Below, in pieces: positions 1-9,466 of a DNA stretch of 64,000 nucleotides. The notes beneath the pieces are model-generated. The model did no database searches. It was not told the origin of the DNA and saw only the letters and a program-made list of their open reading frames with translations. The number at the start of each line of letters is the position of its first letter. The first letter of the stretch is position 1. Origin of the DNA: Morganella morganii H1r (lineage in GTDB: Bacteria; Pseudomonadota; Gammaproteobacteria; Enterobacterales; Enterobacteriaceae); contig NZ_AYMP01000049.1 in the NCBI RefSeq assembly GCF_000633515.1, forward strand, positions 25,591 to 89,590, given 5' to 3'. Made by a program: the position numbers and the translations under genes.

Positions 1-251
1 TGTCAGCGACCAAAGCCATGACCGGTCACTCACTGGGTGCGGCAGGTGTTCACGAGGCTATCTACAGCCTGCTGATGCTGGAGCACGGTTTTATCGCGCC
101 GAGCATCAACGTGGAAAACCTCGATGAGAAAGCGGAAGGCATGGCGATTATCACCGAACCGACCGAACGCGAACTGACCACTGTGATGTCCAACAGCTTC
201 GGCTTCGGCGGCACCAACGCCACACTGGTTATGCGCAAATATCAGAACTGA
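1..251 (+). CDS. fabB: 3-oxoacyl-ACP synthase I, C-terminal part
   Basis: This is the 3' end of the gene for beta-ketoacyl-ACP synthase I, the condensing enzyme that elongates acyl-ACP in type II fatty acid synthesis, including the unsaturated branch. The frame is already open at base 3, so the start lies outside the window. The visible 82 residues contain TGHSLGAAG, which carries one of the two active-site histidines of the KAS family, and the C-terminal [10 protein letters not shown] glycine loop. The end matches E. coli FabB almost residue for residue. A strong terminator follows 22 bases after the stop, so the gene ends its own transcript. Confidence 0.97.
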   Translation, partial: SATKAMTGHSLGAAGVHEAIYSLLMLEHGFIAPSINVENLDEKAEGMAIITEPTERELTTVMSNSFGFGGTNATLVMRKYQN

Positions 252-272
252 TTTTGCCCTGTTGATCAGATA

Positions 273-305
273 AATGCCCCGGTTTAATCACCGGGGCATT
301 TTCTT
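273..305 (+). terminator. rho-independent terminator of fabB
   Basis: A ten-base stem (AATGCCCCGG with CCGGGGCATT) and an eight-base loop are followed by a T-rich run (TTTTCTTTT). It sits directly downstream of the fabB stop. Confidence 0.9.
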
Positions 306-369
306 TTGCGGCAAAGTCTGTCAGGGTATAACGGTACTGTTTATCTTTTTACTGCCACAGGGGTGATGA

Positions 370-639
370 ATGAAAAAGCTGACTATCGCAGAGATGACTG
401 AGCCGCAGAAAATCCGTGTCCGCACCCGGCTGGCTCAGGAACAGAAGAAACAGGGGCGTCCGCTGACCAATGCGGAGCAGAATAAAGTCAAAGATCAGAT
501 TATCACCGAGATTTCCAAAGAAGTGGATGCCGCTGCCGCCAAAGTCAGAGCGCAGAAAAAAAAGGATAAAATCAAACCCGGCAGCGGAACAGAAACATAC
601 AGCTGGTCAGCGAAAACCCATACGCGGGGATTACGCTGA
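370..639 (+). CDS. YjbD-like small protein (DUF3811 family)
   Basis: This 89-residue, strongly basic, soluble protein resembles E. coli YjbD as I remember it. Shared features are EMTE near residue 8, a central LTN.E.N motif around residues 32-38, a run of lysines near residues 61-66, and a C-terminal SWSA.T.TRG.R motif. No biochemical role is established for the family. The ATG at 370 is chosen because the conserved motifs begin within the first ten residues. It stands alone between the fabB terminator and its own hairpin. Assignment rests on motif memory only. Confidence 0.75.
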   Translation: MKKLTIAEMTEPQKIRVRTRLAQEQKKQGRPLTNAEQNKVKDQIITEISKEVDAAAAKVRAQKKKDKIKPGSGTETYSWSAKTHTRGLR

Positions 640-675
640 GCCTTCCGGATAATTTACTTCCGTTTTTATTATGAT

Positions 676-697
676 AACCGCCACCCGGCGGTTTTTA
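676..697 (+). terminator. terminator after the YjbD-like gene
   Basis: A seven-base stem AACCGCC/GGCGGTT with a four-base loop is followed by a T run. It lies 36 bases after the stop of the 370-639 gene and separates it from the colicin gene. Confidence 0.85.
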
Positions 698-840
698 TAT
701 CCCGCCTTGTTGTCTTATTTTATAAGATACAGACCTGATTAATTTTAGTTTTAATAAACAACATATTCCTGAATTACAGTGAAAAACACGGCTGGGAGCC
801 GATTTGTATTCACTGCGCATTTTTATAAAAGGAATATGTT

Positions 841-2076
841 ATGACGAATCGATACGAAGACACCACACCGTTTGAGCGTGATGTGATGACCTCCATGGGG
901 TATCACTGGAAAGGAGAGGGCTGGCAAAAAGCATCAGACAATGGTGAGACTATGATTGTTACCGGATGGACCGGGGATATCCCGGCAGATAGCGGCAGGA
1001 TAACTCATATCTGGGATCAGAATATTGCAGATATGAACACATCCCCGAATCCTGTATGGGATGATGCCGATGATGGCTGGATGCATCCGGTGGATGAAGA
1101 AATCAGAAAGGAACGTCGTGAAGGGTCGGCAAGGAAATTAGAATACTTAACAAAACTTGAAGAAGATATAAATAAAGATATCAGTGAGATAATAAAAAAT
1201 ATAGCTGAGGTAAATGAAAAAATAAAGAACGCAAGTGATGTTTTGGAAAGTGCCACACTAAACGTTATTGTGAAAAAATTTCAGTTACAAAAAGAAAAGG
1301 TAATTAATTTACTGAATGAAGCAAGAAAAAGAAAATCTGATGCAGAAAGAAAGAGATTAAGTGATGAGGCATGGTTTTATAACAGTGAGCTCAACAGGCG
1401 TATGCAGGATAAAACCCATGGGGATATAAAAAAGGAATGGGAAAAAGGAAAAAGTATAACAAAAGAAATTGTTTTACAGGATGAGAGGATAAAAGCAGCA
1501 GAAAATGACGTAATAAAAGAAGAAGACGAATTTAGTCAGGTTAAAACAGCCGTAAAATTTACAGCAGATTTTTATAAAGAAGTGTTTAAAATGTATGGTG
1601 AAAAAGCAGAGCGACTGGCGAAAATGTTGGCGGAGCAGGCGAAAGGGAAGATAATCCGTAATGCAGACGATGCCGCGAAGTCATGGGAGAAACACAGAGC
1701 TAATCCGGATAAAAAAATCAATTCTCAGGATCGCGCCGCCATTGCAAAGTGGCTTGAATCTGTTGATGTAAAAGTTGCCGCTGAAAATTTTAAACGATTT
1801 AGTAAGGGTATGGGGTATACCAGTAAATTTATTGATTTAGCTAATTGGAGTACCTCATTATACAACGCAATACAAACTGGTGATTGGCGACCATTTTTCG
1901 TCAAAACAGAAACAATTGCTGCAGGAATGGCAGCTACAGTAGTTGTTGCCTTTGCGTTCAGTATGCTAATTGGTAATCCTGTAGGGCTGATAATGTATGG
2001 CCTGATCATGGCGGGCGTTGGTTTCGTCATTGATGATAAGTTTGTAGAAAAAGCTAACCAATTTTGGGGGATCTGA
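841..2076 (+). CDS. pore-forming colicin, E1-type channel domain, with TonB-box-like motif
   Basis: The 411-residue protein has three parts. Residues 1-92 are Trp- and Asp-rich and contain ETMIV at 36-40, which fits the TonB box used by group B colicins. Residues about 93-230 are lysine/glutamate-rich and predicted long coiled helices. Residues about 234-411 match the colicin E1 channel domain: FY.E....YGEKAERLAKMLA, then TGDW.P, a hydrophobic hairpin at 359-397 and a terminal GI. By family precedent it is secreted, binds an outer-membrane receptor, is imported and forms a voltage-gated inner-membrane pore. AAGGA lies eight bases before the ATG. It is shorter than E1 (522 residues). No lysis gene or LexA box was seen nearby. 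The coiled middle is AT-rich, suggesting transfer. The immunity gene converges on it from the opposite strand. Confidence 0.88.
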   Translation: MTNRYEDTTPFERDVMTSMGYHWKGEGWQKASDNGETMIVTGWTGDIPADSGRITHIWDQNIADMNTSPNPVWDDADDGWMHPVDEEIRKERREGSARKLEYLTKLEEDINKDISEIIKNIAEVNEKIKNASDVLESATLNVIVKKFQLQKEKVINLLNEARKRKSDAERKRLSDEAWFYNSELNRRMQDKTHGDIKKEWEKGKSITKEIVLQDERIKAAENDVIKEEDEFSQVKTAVKFTADFYKEVFKMYGEKAERLAKMLAEQAKGKIIRNADDAAKSWEKHRANPDKKINSQDRAAIAKWLESVDVKVAAENFKRFSKGMGYTSKFIDLANWSTSLYNAIQTGDWRPFFVKTETIAAGMAATVVVAFAFSMLIGNPVGLIMYGLIMAGVGFVIDDKFVEKANQFWGI

Positions 2077-2099
2077 ATTACATAGCCGGATAAACAGAT

Positions 2100-2128
2100 A
2101 GGCTGCTTATTTTATCAGCAGCCTTTTT
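2100..2128. terminator. shared colicin/immunity terminator
   Basis: AGGCTGCT pairs with AGCAGCCT across a nine-base loop, followed by TTTTT on the plus strand. It lies 24 bases beyond the colicin stop and overlaps the stop codon of the convergent immunity gene. Confidence 0.85.
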
Positions 2129-2442
2129 ATAATATGTGTCAGAATAAAAATAATTATAATTGGAATGGATAGTAAAAAAGTACTGCAACTGTATATTGCA
2201 AGTAGCCCCATTTTCCCCGGAGTATCTATAAAAAAACCACTATTCCAAAATTTCCTTGTAGTGAATGTTAAGAAAAAACATTCAACACACCATTTAGTAA
2301 ACGGATAGAATATGAAACCAAAAAATATAATAACTAAAAGGGCTGTTTTATATTTAAAGTCATCACCCCATGACAGATATAAAAGCCAAAAACTAATAAC
2401 CCATCCCCAGCACATATTTTGAATATAATATTGTTTAGTCAC
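2107..2442 (-). CDS. colicin E1-type immunity membrane protein
   Basis: This protects the producer by blocking the colicin channel in the inner membrane. From a GTG at 2442 it encodes 111 residues, close to the 113 of colicin E1 immunity protein. It shares the YYI.N start, a central YP.[ST]K...E stretch and a C-terminal membrane segment with the same spacing. Three hydrophobic segments are visible. The GTG is preferred because GGGAG lies eight bases upstream and the homologous protein begins at the same point; the frame is open much further upstream (to 2595) without a good ribosome site. The convergent, separately transcribed arrangement is typical of pore-forming colicins. Confidence 0.85.
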   Translation of the reverse strand: MTKQYYIQNMCWGWVISFWLLYLSWGDDFKYKTALLVIIFFGFIFYPFTKWCVECFFLTFTTRKFWNSGFFIDTPGKMGLLAIYSCSTFLLSIPIIIIFILTHIIKRLLIK

Positions 2443-2711
2443 TGTATGGTCTCCCGTAGATTGGTGTGCCATTGGCAGGACTTTAACATGGTCATATATG
2501 ATAATAAGAATCAATACTGATACTGTTTTGTCACTTTGTGACAGAGGTGAAAAATTACAAAGATGCCCCAAAATAGCAGAATACAGATAAGGCATTGATA
2601 GAGTTATTAAAACAGGGATAACAACAAAAGAAAATCATATGATTCATCAATGAATTAACGCTTTTCATTTGTTGGTTATCCCTGAATGCCGGGCCCTGAT
2701 TTTGTTTTTAT

Positions 2712-3659
2712 CTATTCCCCGGCCTCACACCGCTGCTGCCGCGGTTTCCTGCTTTTGCGGCGGATAATCTGTGTCAGCGGTGTGCGCAGACGCTGCGCCA
2801 TGATGACCCCGATCAGTACCACGCCGCCGCCGATAATATGGTAGCTGTGCAGTTCTTCTTTCAGGAAGACCGCGGCGATAATGGCAGTCAGTACCGGCGC
2901 CAGGTTCATAAAGATAGAAGCGGCGTTTGCACCCAGACGGGTGACGCCCAGGATCCACAGCAGCGGCGCAAAAATAGAGGCCGCAATTCCCGCATACAAT
3001 ACCAATCCGATATTATCGCGGTTCAGTGTCACATCCCCGGCACTGAGGAATACCGGGATCAGCAGCAGCACGCCAAACACAATCTGCATATACAGCGAGT
3101 GAATGCTGGACAGCGGGATCGCCCAGCGTTTGGTCAGCACGCCGTAGAAAGCATAAGCCAGACCGGCGATAAACATCAGCATCTCACCCTGTCCCAGCCC
3201 CTGATGCAGTAAATCTGCCGGATGTCCCTTGCTGATAAGCCAGGTCAGGCCGCTCAGGGAGAGTATCGTTCCCAGCACAATACCGATGGTCGGTGCGATC
3301 CGCAGTACCGGGATACTTAACACCACGGTCAGCAGCGGGATCAGCGAGGTGATAATCCCCATAAAGGTGGCGCTGACGGTATACGCCGCGTAATACGCGA
3401 GGCTCTGATACAGCCCCATGCCGAGAAAACCGAGGATAAACAGTTTCCATGCGTGTTGTTTGATCACCGCGCGCTGCTGCCAGACGGGTATGATCAGAAA
3501 CGGTGTCATCACGGCGAGCGCCAGTGCCCAGCGGTAAAAGGAAATCGCGCCGGGGGCAATGGCACCGGCGGCCAGTTTATTCACCACGGCATTCACAGAC
3601 CAGATTAATACAGCCCCGAGAGGCAAAAGCAGGTTTTTCATTCTTAAACTCATTTTCAT
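2712..3659 (-). CDS. EamA/DMT-family exporter
   Basis: A 315-residue inner-membrane protein of the drug/metabolite transporter superfamily. It has ten hydrophobic segments in two repeated EamA halves (about 7-140 and 155-293), with the typical GAVLIWSVNAV at the start and APVLTAI.A...L.E near the end of the second half. The C-terminal tail is short and basic. Substrate cannot be read from sequence; relatives export amino acids, nucleosides or drugs. The start is uncertain: ATG codons at 3659, 3653 and 3641 are all possible, with no strong ribosome site. It is divergent from the AraC-type gene at 3743 (83-base gap), which likely regulates it. Confidence 0.85.
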   Translation of the reverse strand: MKMSLRMKNLLLPLGAVLIWSVNAVVNKLAAGAIAPGAISFYRWALALAVMTPFLIIPVWQQRAVIKQHAWKLFILGFLGMGLYQSLAYYAAYTVSATFMGIITSLIPLLTVVLSIPVLRIAPTIGIVLGTILSLSGLTWLISKGHPADLLHQGLGQGEMLMFIAGLAYAFYGVLTKRWAIPLSSIHSLYMQIVFGVLLLIPVFLSAGDVTLNRDNIGLVLYAGIAASIFAPLLWILGVTRLGANAASIFMNLAPVLTAIIAAVFLKEELHSYHIIGGGVVLIGVIMAQRLRTPLTQIIRRKSRKPRQQRCEAGE

Positions 3660-3742
3660 TATCAGGCAGGTGATGTAGTGTAATATGTCTTAATTATTCT
3701 ATATAACGATATCCCGCCAATTTATAGAGAGGATCTGACAAG

Positions 3743-4519
3743 ATGGCCCGCAAGTCAGATATTTCATCACTGGGCGTGAAAGACCCGGTAACATTAATCT
3801 GCCGTCATGAACAGTTTTATTCGGAAACAGAATTTGCCCTTCATCATCATCCCTTTGGTCAGCTGTTATATGTTGCCAGCGGTGTGATGGAGATGACGGT
3901 TGAGGGACAGCGCTATCTGGCCCCGGCCGGGTTTTGTATCTGGATCCCGCCGGGGACGGAACATGCCAGTTATAACAAAGCCTGCGCCTCTTTCAAAATT
4001 ATTGATATTTCGCCGCAGTGGGCACCGCAGTTACCGCAGATGGCCTGTGTGATAGAACTGACGCCGGTGTTCAGTGCCGTGATGCAGGATTTGTTCGGGC
4101 GCAAAGTCCGGGAGCCGGAAACAGGGGCGGACAGACGGCTGGCGCTGGTGCTGACTGACCAGCTGCTGTTGTCACGCTGTCAGCCGACCTATCTGCCGGT
4201 CACGGATGATAAACTGCTGGCACCGGTGCTCAGTGCGCTGGAGAATGATCCGTCCGATAATACGTCACTGGCGGAGTGGGCGGCAAGGCGCTTTACCTCG
4301 GAACGGACATTATCCCGCCGTTGTCAGCAGAAACTGGGGATGTCCTTCAGTGAATGGCGTCAGCGCCTGCGTTTTTTGCGGGCGGTGGCATTATTACAGG
4401 AGGGCCGCAGTGTGCAGAATGTCGCGCTGGACGTGGGTTACAGTTCATCATCAGCCTTCATTGCCATGTTTTCCCAGCTGGCGGGTGTCACGCCGGAACG
4501 TTTCCGTCAGCAGCCTTAA
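3743..4519 (+). CDS. AraC-family regulator with N-terminal cupin
   Basis: This 258-residue transcription factor has an N-terminal cupin-like domain (about residues 20-110: HHHPFGQL, then a PPG turn) and a C-terminal AraC DNA-binding domain (about 160-257) with two helix-turn-helix units. It ends in the family signature VALDVGYSS.SAF..MF....G.TPE.FR. GAGAGGATC lies upstream of the ATG. The arrangement, divergent from an EamA exporter, resembles the E. coli NimR/NimT idea of a local regulator paired with an exporter, so the neighbouring transporter is the likely target (inference). The effector is unknown. Confidence 0.88.
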   Translation: MARKSDISSLGVKDPVTLICRHEQFYSETEFALHHHPFGQLLYVASGVMEMTVEGQRYLAPAGFCIWIPPGTEHASYNKACASFKIIDISPQWAPQLPQMACVIELTPVFSAVMQDLFGRKVREPETGADRRLALVLTDQLLLSRCQPTYLPVTDDKLLAPVLSALENDPSDNTSLAEWAARRFTSERTLSRRCQQKLGMSFSEWRQRLRFLRAVALLQEGRSVQNVALDVGYSSSSAFIAMFSQLAGVTPERFRQQP

Positions 4520-4663
4520 TTGCTCTCTTTAGCAACAATCGGTGTTCCGGGCGTAGGTTTTATGCCGCAGAAGTGGCAAAATAGCGGCCATCCGTTTCAA
4601 TTCCGGTTGTGCCGCAGCACCGACAGGTCTCCGCCGGCCGCCGACAGTATGAAGGTGAAGCCC

Positions 4664-5794
4664 GTGAAAATCGTTGTAGATGAGAATATGCCTTACGCCG
4701 AAACCCTGTTTTCCCGTCTCGGGGACGTGGTGGCGGTGCCGGGACGTCCGTTGCCGGACGGGGTGCTGGATGATGCTGATGCACTGATGGTACGTTCCGT
4801 CACGAAAGTGAATGCACAGCTGCTGGAAAATACCCCGGTGAAATTCACCGGTACCGCAACCGCCGGTTTTGACCATGTGGATAAAGCCTGGCTGGCAGAG
4901 CAGGGAATTGGTTTCTCCTCAGCGCCGGGTTGTAACGCGATTGCGGTGGTGGAATATGTCTTTTCCGCCCTGATGCTGCTGGCGGAACGTGACAGTTTTC
5001 AGCTGACGGATAAAACCGTGGGGATTATCGGTGCGGGGAATGTCGGCGGCCGTCTGGCGAAGCGGCTGGAGGCACTGGGTGTTAATATTCTCATCTGCGA
5101 CCCGCCGCGCGCGGATAACGGAGATGCCGGGGTATTTTATGATATCGATACCCTGGTGGCACAGGCTGATATCCTGACATTCCATACCCCGCTGAATAAG
5201 TCCGGGCCGTACACCACGCTGCATCTGATGGATGAAACCCGTCTCAATGCTATGAAAGATAACGGCATTCTGATCAACGCCAGCCGTGGTGCGGTGGTGG
5301 ATAATCAGGCGCTGTTATCGGTACTGGCAGGCGGCAAGCCGCTGAGTGTGGTACTGGATGTGTGGGAGCCGGAGCCGGATCTGTCAACTGAACTGCTTTC
5401 ACTGGCGGATATCGGTACGCCGCATATTGCCGGTTATACCCTGGAAGGCAAGGCGCGCGGCACTACGCAGGTCTTTGAAGCCTTTGCGGAATTTGCCGGA
5501 CAACCGCAGCAGGTTGCGCTGACGGAACTGTTACCGGCACCGGAATTCGGCTGTATCACACTGTCAGGTAAAGTAACGCAAAGTATTCTCAAACGTTTAA
5601 TGCATCTGGTTTATGATGTCCGCCGTGATGATGCGGCATTACGCGCGGTGGCCGGTGTGCCGGGTGAGTTTGATAAACTGCGCAAGTTTTACCCTGATCG
5701 CCGTGAGTGGTCATCACTGACCGTTATTTGTGATGATGCACAGAGTGCGGCGCTGTTGTCTGACCTGGGTTTCACGGCAGAATACCGCGCATAA
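4664..5794 (+). CDS. pdxB: 4-phosphoerythronate dehydrogenase
   Basis: It oxidises 4-phospho-D-erythronate in the DXP-dependent pyridoxal phosphate pathway. The protein is 376 residues (E. coli 378). Visible features are the N-terminal VDENMPYA, the NAD-binding [10 protein letters not shown] loop, and the D-2-hydroxyacid dehydrogenase catalytic set: Arg in NASRGAVVD, Glu in DVWEPEP, His in [10 protein letters not shown]-terminal PdxB dimerisation domain follows. The GTG at 4664 is chosen because AAGGTG lies six bases upstream and the product then begins exactly like E. coli PdxB. The frame stays open to 4520. It heads the pdxB-usg-truA run as in E. coli. Confidence 0.95.
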   Translation: MKIVVDENMPYAETLFSRLGDVVAVPGRPLPDGVLDDADALMVRSVTKVNAQLLENTPVKFTGTATAGFDHVDKAWLAEQGIGFSSAPGCNAIAVVEYVFSALMLLAERDSFQLTDKTVGIIGAGNVGGRLAKRLEALGVNILICDPPRADNGDAGVFYDIDTLVAQADILTFHTPLNKSGPYTTLHLMDETRLNAMKDNGILINASRGAVVDNQALLSVLAGGKPLSVVLDVWEPEPDLSTELLSLADIGTPHIAGYTLEGKARGTTQVFEAFAEFAGQPQQVALTELLPAPEFGCITLSGKVTQSILKRLMHLVYDVRRDDAALRAVAGVPGEFDKLRKFYPDRREWSSLTVICDDAQSAALLSDLGFTAEYRA

Positions 5795-5821
5795 AATCAT
5801 TTTTTTCATCATTTTTTCCGG

Positions 5822-5845
5822 CTGTACCGCGCTGACGCGGTGCAG
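5822..5845 (+). terminator. hairpin between pdxB and usg (possible attenuator)
   Basis: A ten-base stem (CTGTACCGCG with CGCGGTGCAG, one G-U pair, CTGA loop) lies in the 71-base gap. The bases after it are only partly T-rich (TCTTTG), so read-through into usg is likely. Confidence 0.4.
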
Positions 5846-5865
5846 TCTTTGTTCCGGAGATAACT

Positions 5866-6876
5866 ATGTCAGAAGGCTGGAATATTGCCGTATTGGGTGC
5901 GACCGGTGCTGTCGGCAGCGCCGTGGTGTCATTACTGGAAGAGCGTGAATTTCCGGTGGGAGAGTTGTATTTACTGGCCGGAGAGCGCAGCGCGGGAGAA
6001 TCGGTGCGCATGAACGGCAAAAGCTATCTGGTTACCGAAGCCCGCGATTTCGACTGGTCACAGGTACAGCTGGCCTTTTTCATGGCCGGTGCGGAAGCCA
6101 CCGCCGCGTATTATGAAGCGGCGACTGACAGCGGCTGTATTGTCATTGACAGCAGCGGCCTGTTTGCACTGGAGCCGGATGTGCCGCTGGTGGTGCCGTC
6201 GGTGAACCCGCAGGCACTGGGCGAGTACCGCAACCGCAATCTGATTGCGCTGGCGGACAGCACCGTCAGTCAGTTACTGACCGCTATCCGCCCGCTGACG
6301 GAAAGCGCCGGGTTATCGCGTATCAATCTGACCAACCTGTTCTCTGTTTCCCGTTTCGGGAAAAGTGCGGTGGAAGAGCTGGCCGGTGAGTGCGGAAAAC
6401 TTCTCAACGGTATTCCGCCGGAAGCCGGACGCTTCAGCAAACAACTGGCATTTAACCTGCTGCCGCTGCTGGCTGATGAACAGGGCAGTGTGTCAGAAGA
6501 GCGCCGTATCGCGGAAGAAACCCGCAAAGTTCTGCAGGATGCCGGTCTGCCGATCAGCGTGAGTTGTGTGCAGTCCCCGGTGTTCTACGGTAACGCGCAG
6601 ATCGTACAACTGGAAACGCTGCGCCCGCTCGGCAGTGAGGAAGCCCGTGATGAACTGGAACGGGCAGAGGATATTGAGCTCTCTGACGAGCAGGATTTCC
6701 CGACTCAGGTGACGGATGCCTCCGGCAATCATCTGCTGAATATTGGTTGTCTGCGCAATGATTACGGTATCCCGGAAATTCTGCATTTCTGGTCGGTGGC
6801 GGATAACGTGCAGTTCGGCGGCGCACTGATGGCAGTCGAAATTGCCGAACGTCTGACGCAGGAGCAGTTTTACTGA
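5866..6876 (+). CDS. usg: USG-1 family, aspartate-semialdehyde dehydrogenase-like protein
   Basis: A 336-residue homologue of aspartate-semialdehyde dehydrogenase. The N-terminal NAD(P)-binding fold has [10 protein letters not shown] at about residues 11-20, and a dimerisation domain follows. At the place where true dehydrogenases carry their catalytic cysteine, this protein reads [11 protein letters not shown] with no cysteine, so ordinary semialdehyde dehydrogenase activity is not expected. This is consistent with the unassigned role of E. coli Usg. The stop codon overlaps the truA start (TGATG), indicating translational coupling. Confidence 0.9.
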   Translation: MSEGWNIAVLGATGAVGSAVVSLLEEREFPVGELYLLAGERSAGESVRMNGKSYLVTEARDFDWSQVQLAFFMAGAEATAAYYEAATDSGCIVIDSSGLFALEPDVPLVVPSVNPQALGEYRNRNLIALADSTVSQLLTAIRPLTESAGLSRINLTNLFSVSRFGKSAVEELAGECGKLLNGIPPEAGRFSKQLAFNLLPLLADEQGSVSEERRIAEETRKVLQDAGLPISVSCVQSPVFYGNAQIVQLETLRPLGSEEARDELERAEDIELSDEQDFPTQVTDASGNHLLNIGCLRNDYGIPEILHFWSVADNVQFGGALMAVEIAERLTQEQFY

Positions 6877-7697
6877 TGTCAGCGGTGATTTTACCGGCGG
6901 AAGAGGGTAAAACCACGGTCGCGCTGGGTATTGAATATGACGGCAGCCGCTATTACGGCTGGCAGCGTCAGTCAGAAGTCGCGAGTGTACAGGGCTGTCT
7001 GGAAAAAGCCCTGTCAAAAGTGGCCGCAGAGCCGGTCTCGGTTTTCTGTGCGGGCCGCACTGATGCCGGGGTGCATGCCACCGGCCAGGTAGTGCATTTT
7101 CAGACGGCAGCTGTCCGTAAAGATGCCGCCTGGACGATGGGTGTGAATACTCACCTGCCGCCGGATATCGCGGTGCGCTGGGTCAAAACCGTGCCGGATA
7201 ATTTCCACGCGCGGTTCAGCGCCACGGCGCGGCGTTACCGCTATGTGATTTTCAATCACCGCTTTCGTCCGGCTATTCTCAGTAAAGGTGTGACTCACTT
7301 TCATTATCCGCTGGATGAAAAGCGGATGCATGAAGCGGCACAGAGCCTGCTGGGGGAGAATGATTTTTCCTCTTTCCGCGCTGCCCAGTGTCAGTCCAGA
7401 AGCCCGTGGCGTAATGTGATGCATGTAAACGTCACCCGTCAGAGGCAGTATGTGATTGTGGACATCAAAGCCAATGCTTTTGTGCATCATATGGTGCGCA
7501 ATATCACCGGCGCTCTGCTGGAAGTCGGCTGCGGTAATCTGCCGGTCAGCCGGATGGCGGAGCTGCTGGCACTGAAAGACCGGACACAGGCACCGGCGAC
7601 AGCACCGGCGGAAGGCTTGTATCTGGTTTCAGTGGATTACCCGGAAGAATTTGCCCTGCCGTCACCGGCAATGGGGCCGCTTTTCCTGGCAGATTAA
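6876..7697 (+). CDS. truA: tRNA pseudouridine(38-40) synthase
   Basis: It isomerises uridines 38, 39 and 40 of the tRNA anticodon stem-loop to pseudouridine. The protein is 273 residues. The catalytic aspartate is D63 in [18 protein letters not shown], and the second conserved block [10 protein letters not shown] and the terminal PMGPLFLAD match E. coli TruA closely. The N-terminus (about 15 residues) differs from E. coli. It shares one base with the preceding usg stop. Confidence 0.96.
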   Translation: MSAVILPAEEGKTTVALGIEYDGSRYYGWQRQSEVASVQGCLEKALSKVAAEPVSVFCAGRTDAGVHATGQVVHFQTAAVRKDAAWTMGVNTHLPPDIAVRWVKTVPDNFHARFSATARRYRYVIFNHRFRPAILSKGVTHFHYPLDEKRMHEAAQSLLGENDFSSFRAAQCQSRSPWRNVMHVNVTRQRQYVIVDIKANAFVHHMVRNITGALLEVGCGNLPVSRMAELLALKDRTQAPATAPAEGLYLVSVDYPEEFALPSPAMGPLFLAD

Positions 7698-7742
7698 TTT
7701 ATTAGCCGGACAAGCAAAAGCCTGCATCCGGCGGGGTGAAAT

Positions 7743-8414
7743 ATGGAATATATTAAATTTCTGATTGATTTTATTCTGCACATTGATTTGCATATGCAGG
7801 AGATGGTCGCGGCATACGGTATCTGGGTTTATGCGATTTTATTCCTGATCCTGTTTTGTGAGACCGGGCTTGTGGTCACGCCGTTCCTGCCGGGAGATTC
7901 GCTGCTGTTTGTGGCAGGGGCACTGGCGGCACTGCCGACTAACGACCTGAATATTCATATCATGGTACTGCTGATGATTACAGCGGCAATTATCGGTGAT
8001 GCGGTTAACTACACTATCGGGCACTTTTTCGGGGAGCGGCTTTTCCGCAATCCGGACTCAAAAATCTTCCGTCAGAGCTATCTGCGCAAGACCCATGCGT
8101 TCTTTGAAACCCATGGCGGCAAAGCGATTATTCTGGCGCGATTTGTTCCGATCGTGCGGACATTTGCCCCGTTTGTTGCCGGTATGAGCAAAATGTCCTA
8201 CCGCCACTTTGCGATGTTTAACGTTATCGGTGCGATTGTATGGGTGGTATTATTTGCCTATGCAGGGTATATCTTCGGAGAAACGAAGATTGTACAGGAA
8301 AACTTGAAATTACTTATCGTGGCGATTATTTTCATCTCCATACTACCCGGTATTATCGAGGTATGGCGTCACCGCCGTGCGGCGAAAAAAGCACAGAAAC
8401 GTGATGACGCCTGA
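7743..8414 (+). CDS. dedA: DedA-family membrane protein
   Basis: A 223-residue inner-membrane protein of the DedA/SNARE-associated (VTT) family, whose members are implicated in undecaprenyl-phosphate and phospholipid flipping. Visible are [16 protein letters not shown], the re-entrant G..P.....F..G....RF.P.VR.F.P..AG motif at about residues 120-165 ([15 protein letters not shown]), a hydrophobic C-terminal helix and a basic tail. Position between truA and accD matches E. coli dedA. GGGGTGA lies just upstream of the ATG. Confidence 0.93.
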   Translation: MEYIKFLIDFILHIDLHMQEMVAAYGIWVYAILFLILFCETGLVVTPFLPGDSLLFVAGALAALPTNDLNIHIMVLLMITAAIIGDAVNYTIGHFFGERLFRNPDSKIFRQSYLRKTHAFFETHGGKAIILARFVPIVRTFAPFVAGMSKMSYRHFAMFNVIGAIVWVVLFAYAGYIFGETKIVQENLKLLIVAIIFISILPGIIEVWRHRRAAKKAQKRDDA

Positions 8415-8515
8415 GTGGTTTGAGCAGTTTTTTATCCACAGTGCATAAGCAATGTGGTTTAATGGCAGATAATAATTACACTGGCTGAGCCAGATTTCAG
8501 ACGGAAAGGTCATTA

Positions 8516-9466
8516 ATGAGCTGGATTGAAAAAATTCTGAATAAGACCCCAATGAACCAGACACGCAAGGCGAGCATTCCTGAAGGTGTCTGGACGAAGT
8601 GCGACAGTTGTGGTCAGGTACTGTACCGCCAGGAGGTGGAACGTAATCTTGAGGTGTGTCCGAAATGTGATCATCACATGCGGATCCCTGCACGTGCGCG
8701 TCTGCTGACGTTTCTGGATGAAGGCAGCACCACGGAACTGGGAACTGATCTGGAGCCGAAAGACGTCCTGAAATTCCGTGATTCCAAAAAATACAAAGAC
8801 AGACTGGTATCCGCCCAGAAAACAACCGGGGAAAAAGAAGCCCTGATTGCGATGAAAGGCACCCTGAAAACCATGCCGGTTGTCGCGGCGGCGTTTGAAT
8901 TTGCCTTTATCGGCGGGTCAATGTCCTCGGTGGTCGGTGCACGGTTTGTCCGCGCGGTAGAGCAGGCGCTGGAAGATAACTGTCCGCTGGTCTGCTTCTC
9001 CGCAAGCGGCGGTGCCCGTATGCAGGAAGCGCTGATGTCACTGATGCAGATGGCCAAAACCAGTGCGGCGCTGGCCAAAATGCAGGAGCGCGGTCTGCCG
9101 TATATCTCTGTGCTGACTGACCCGACCATGGGTGGTGTCTCCGCGAGTCTGGCTATGCTGGGTGATATCAATATCGCCGAGCCGAAAGCCCTGATCGGTT
9201 TTGCCGGTCCGCGTGTTATCGAGCAGACTGTCCGTGAGAAATTACCGCCGGGATTCCAGCGCAGTGAGTTCCTGATTGAAAAAGGGGCGATCGATATGAT
9301 TGTCCGCCGCCCGGAAATGCGTGATACCGTTGCGGAAATTCTGTCAAAACTGACGAACTATCAGTTCCCGCAGGAAGATGAAACCATTGAAATCCTGACT
9401 GCGGATGAACCTGATACCGACTTATCTTCCGAAACAGAGACTGATGTCAAAAAACACGATGTCTGA
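8516..9466 (+). CDS. accD: acetyl-CoA carboxylase carboxyltransferase, beta subunit
   Basis: AccD with AccA transfers the carboxyl group from carboxybiotin to acetyl-CoA, giving malonyl-CoA for fatty acid synthesis. The 316-residue protein has the N-terminal four-cysteine zinc ribbon (C29, C32, C48, C51) and the crotonase-like core with [10 protein letters not shown] and [16 protein letters not shown]. The acidic C-terminal tail (after about residue 285) is typical of enterobacterial AccD. AAAGGTC precedes the ATG. Its last codons overlap the start of folC. Confidence 0.96.
   Translation: MSWIEKILNKTPMNQTRKASIPEGVWTKCDSCGQVLYRQEVERNLEVCPKCDHHMRIPARARLLTFLDEGSTTELGTDLEPKDVLKFRDSKKYKDRLVSAQKTTGEKEALIAMKGTLKTMPVVAAAFEFAFIGGSMSSVVGARFVRAVEQALEDNCPLVCFSASGGARMQEALMSLMQMAKTSAALAKMQERGLPYISVLTDPTMGGVSASLAMLGDINIAEPKALIGFAGPRVIEQTVREKLPPGFQRSEFLIEKGAIDMIVRRPEMRDTVAEILSKLTNYQFPQEDETIEILTADEPDTDLSSETETDVKKHDV

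Noticed and set aside
340..366. CTGT...ACAG resembling a LexA box before the YjbD-like gene
   Set aside because: The half-sites are 16 bases apart instead of eight, so it does not fit the LexA operator.
769..779. CTGAATTACAG before the colicin gene as an SOS box
   Set aside because: The spacing between half-sites is five bases short of the LexA consensus.
2443..2595. N-terminal extension of the immunity protein to 162 residues
   Set aside because: The extra 51 residues have no ribosome site and do not align with E1 immunity protein, while GTG 2442 has a good site and the correct length.
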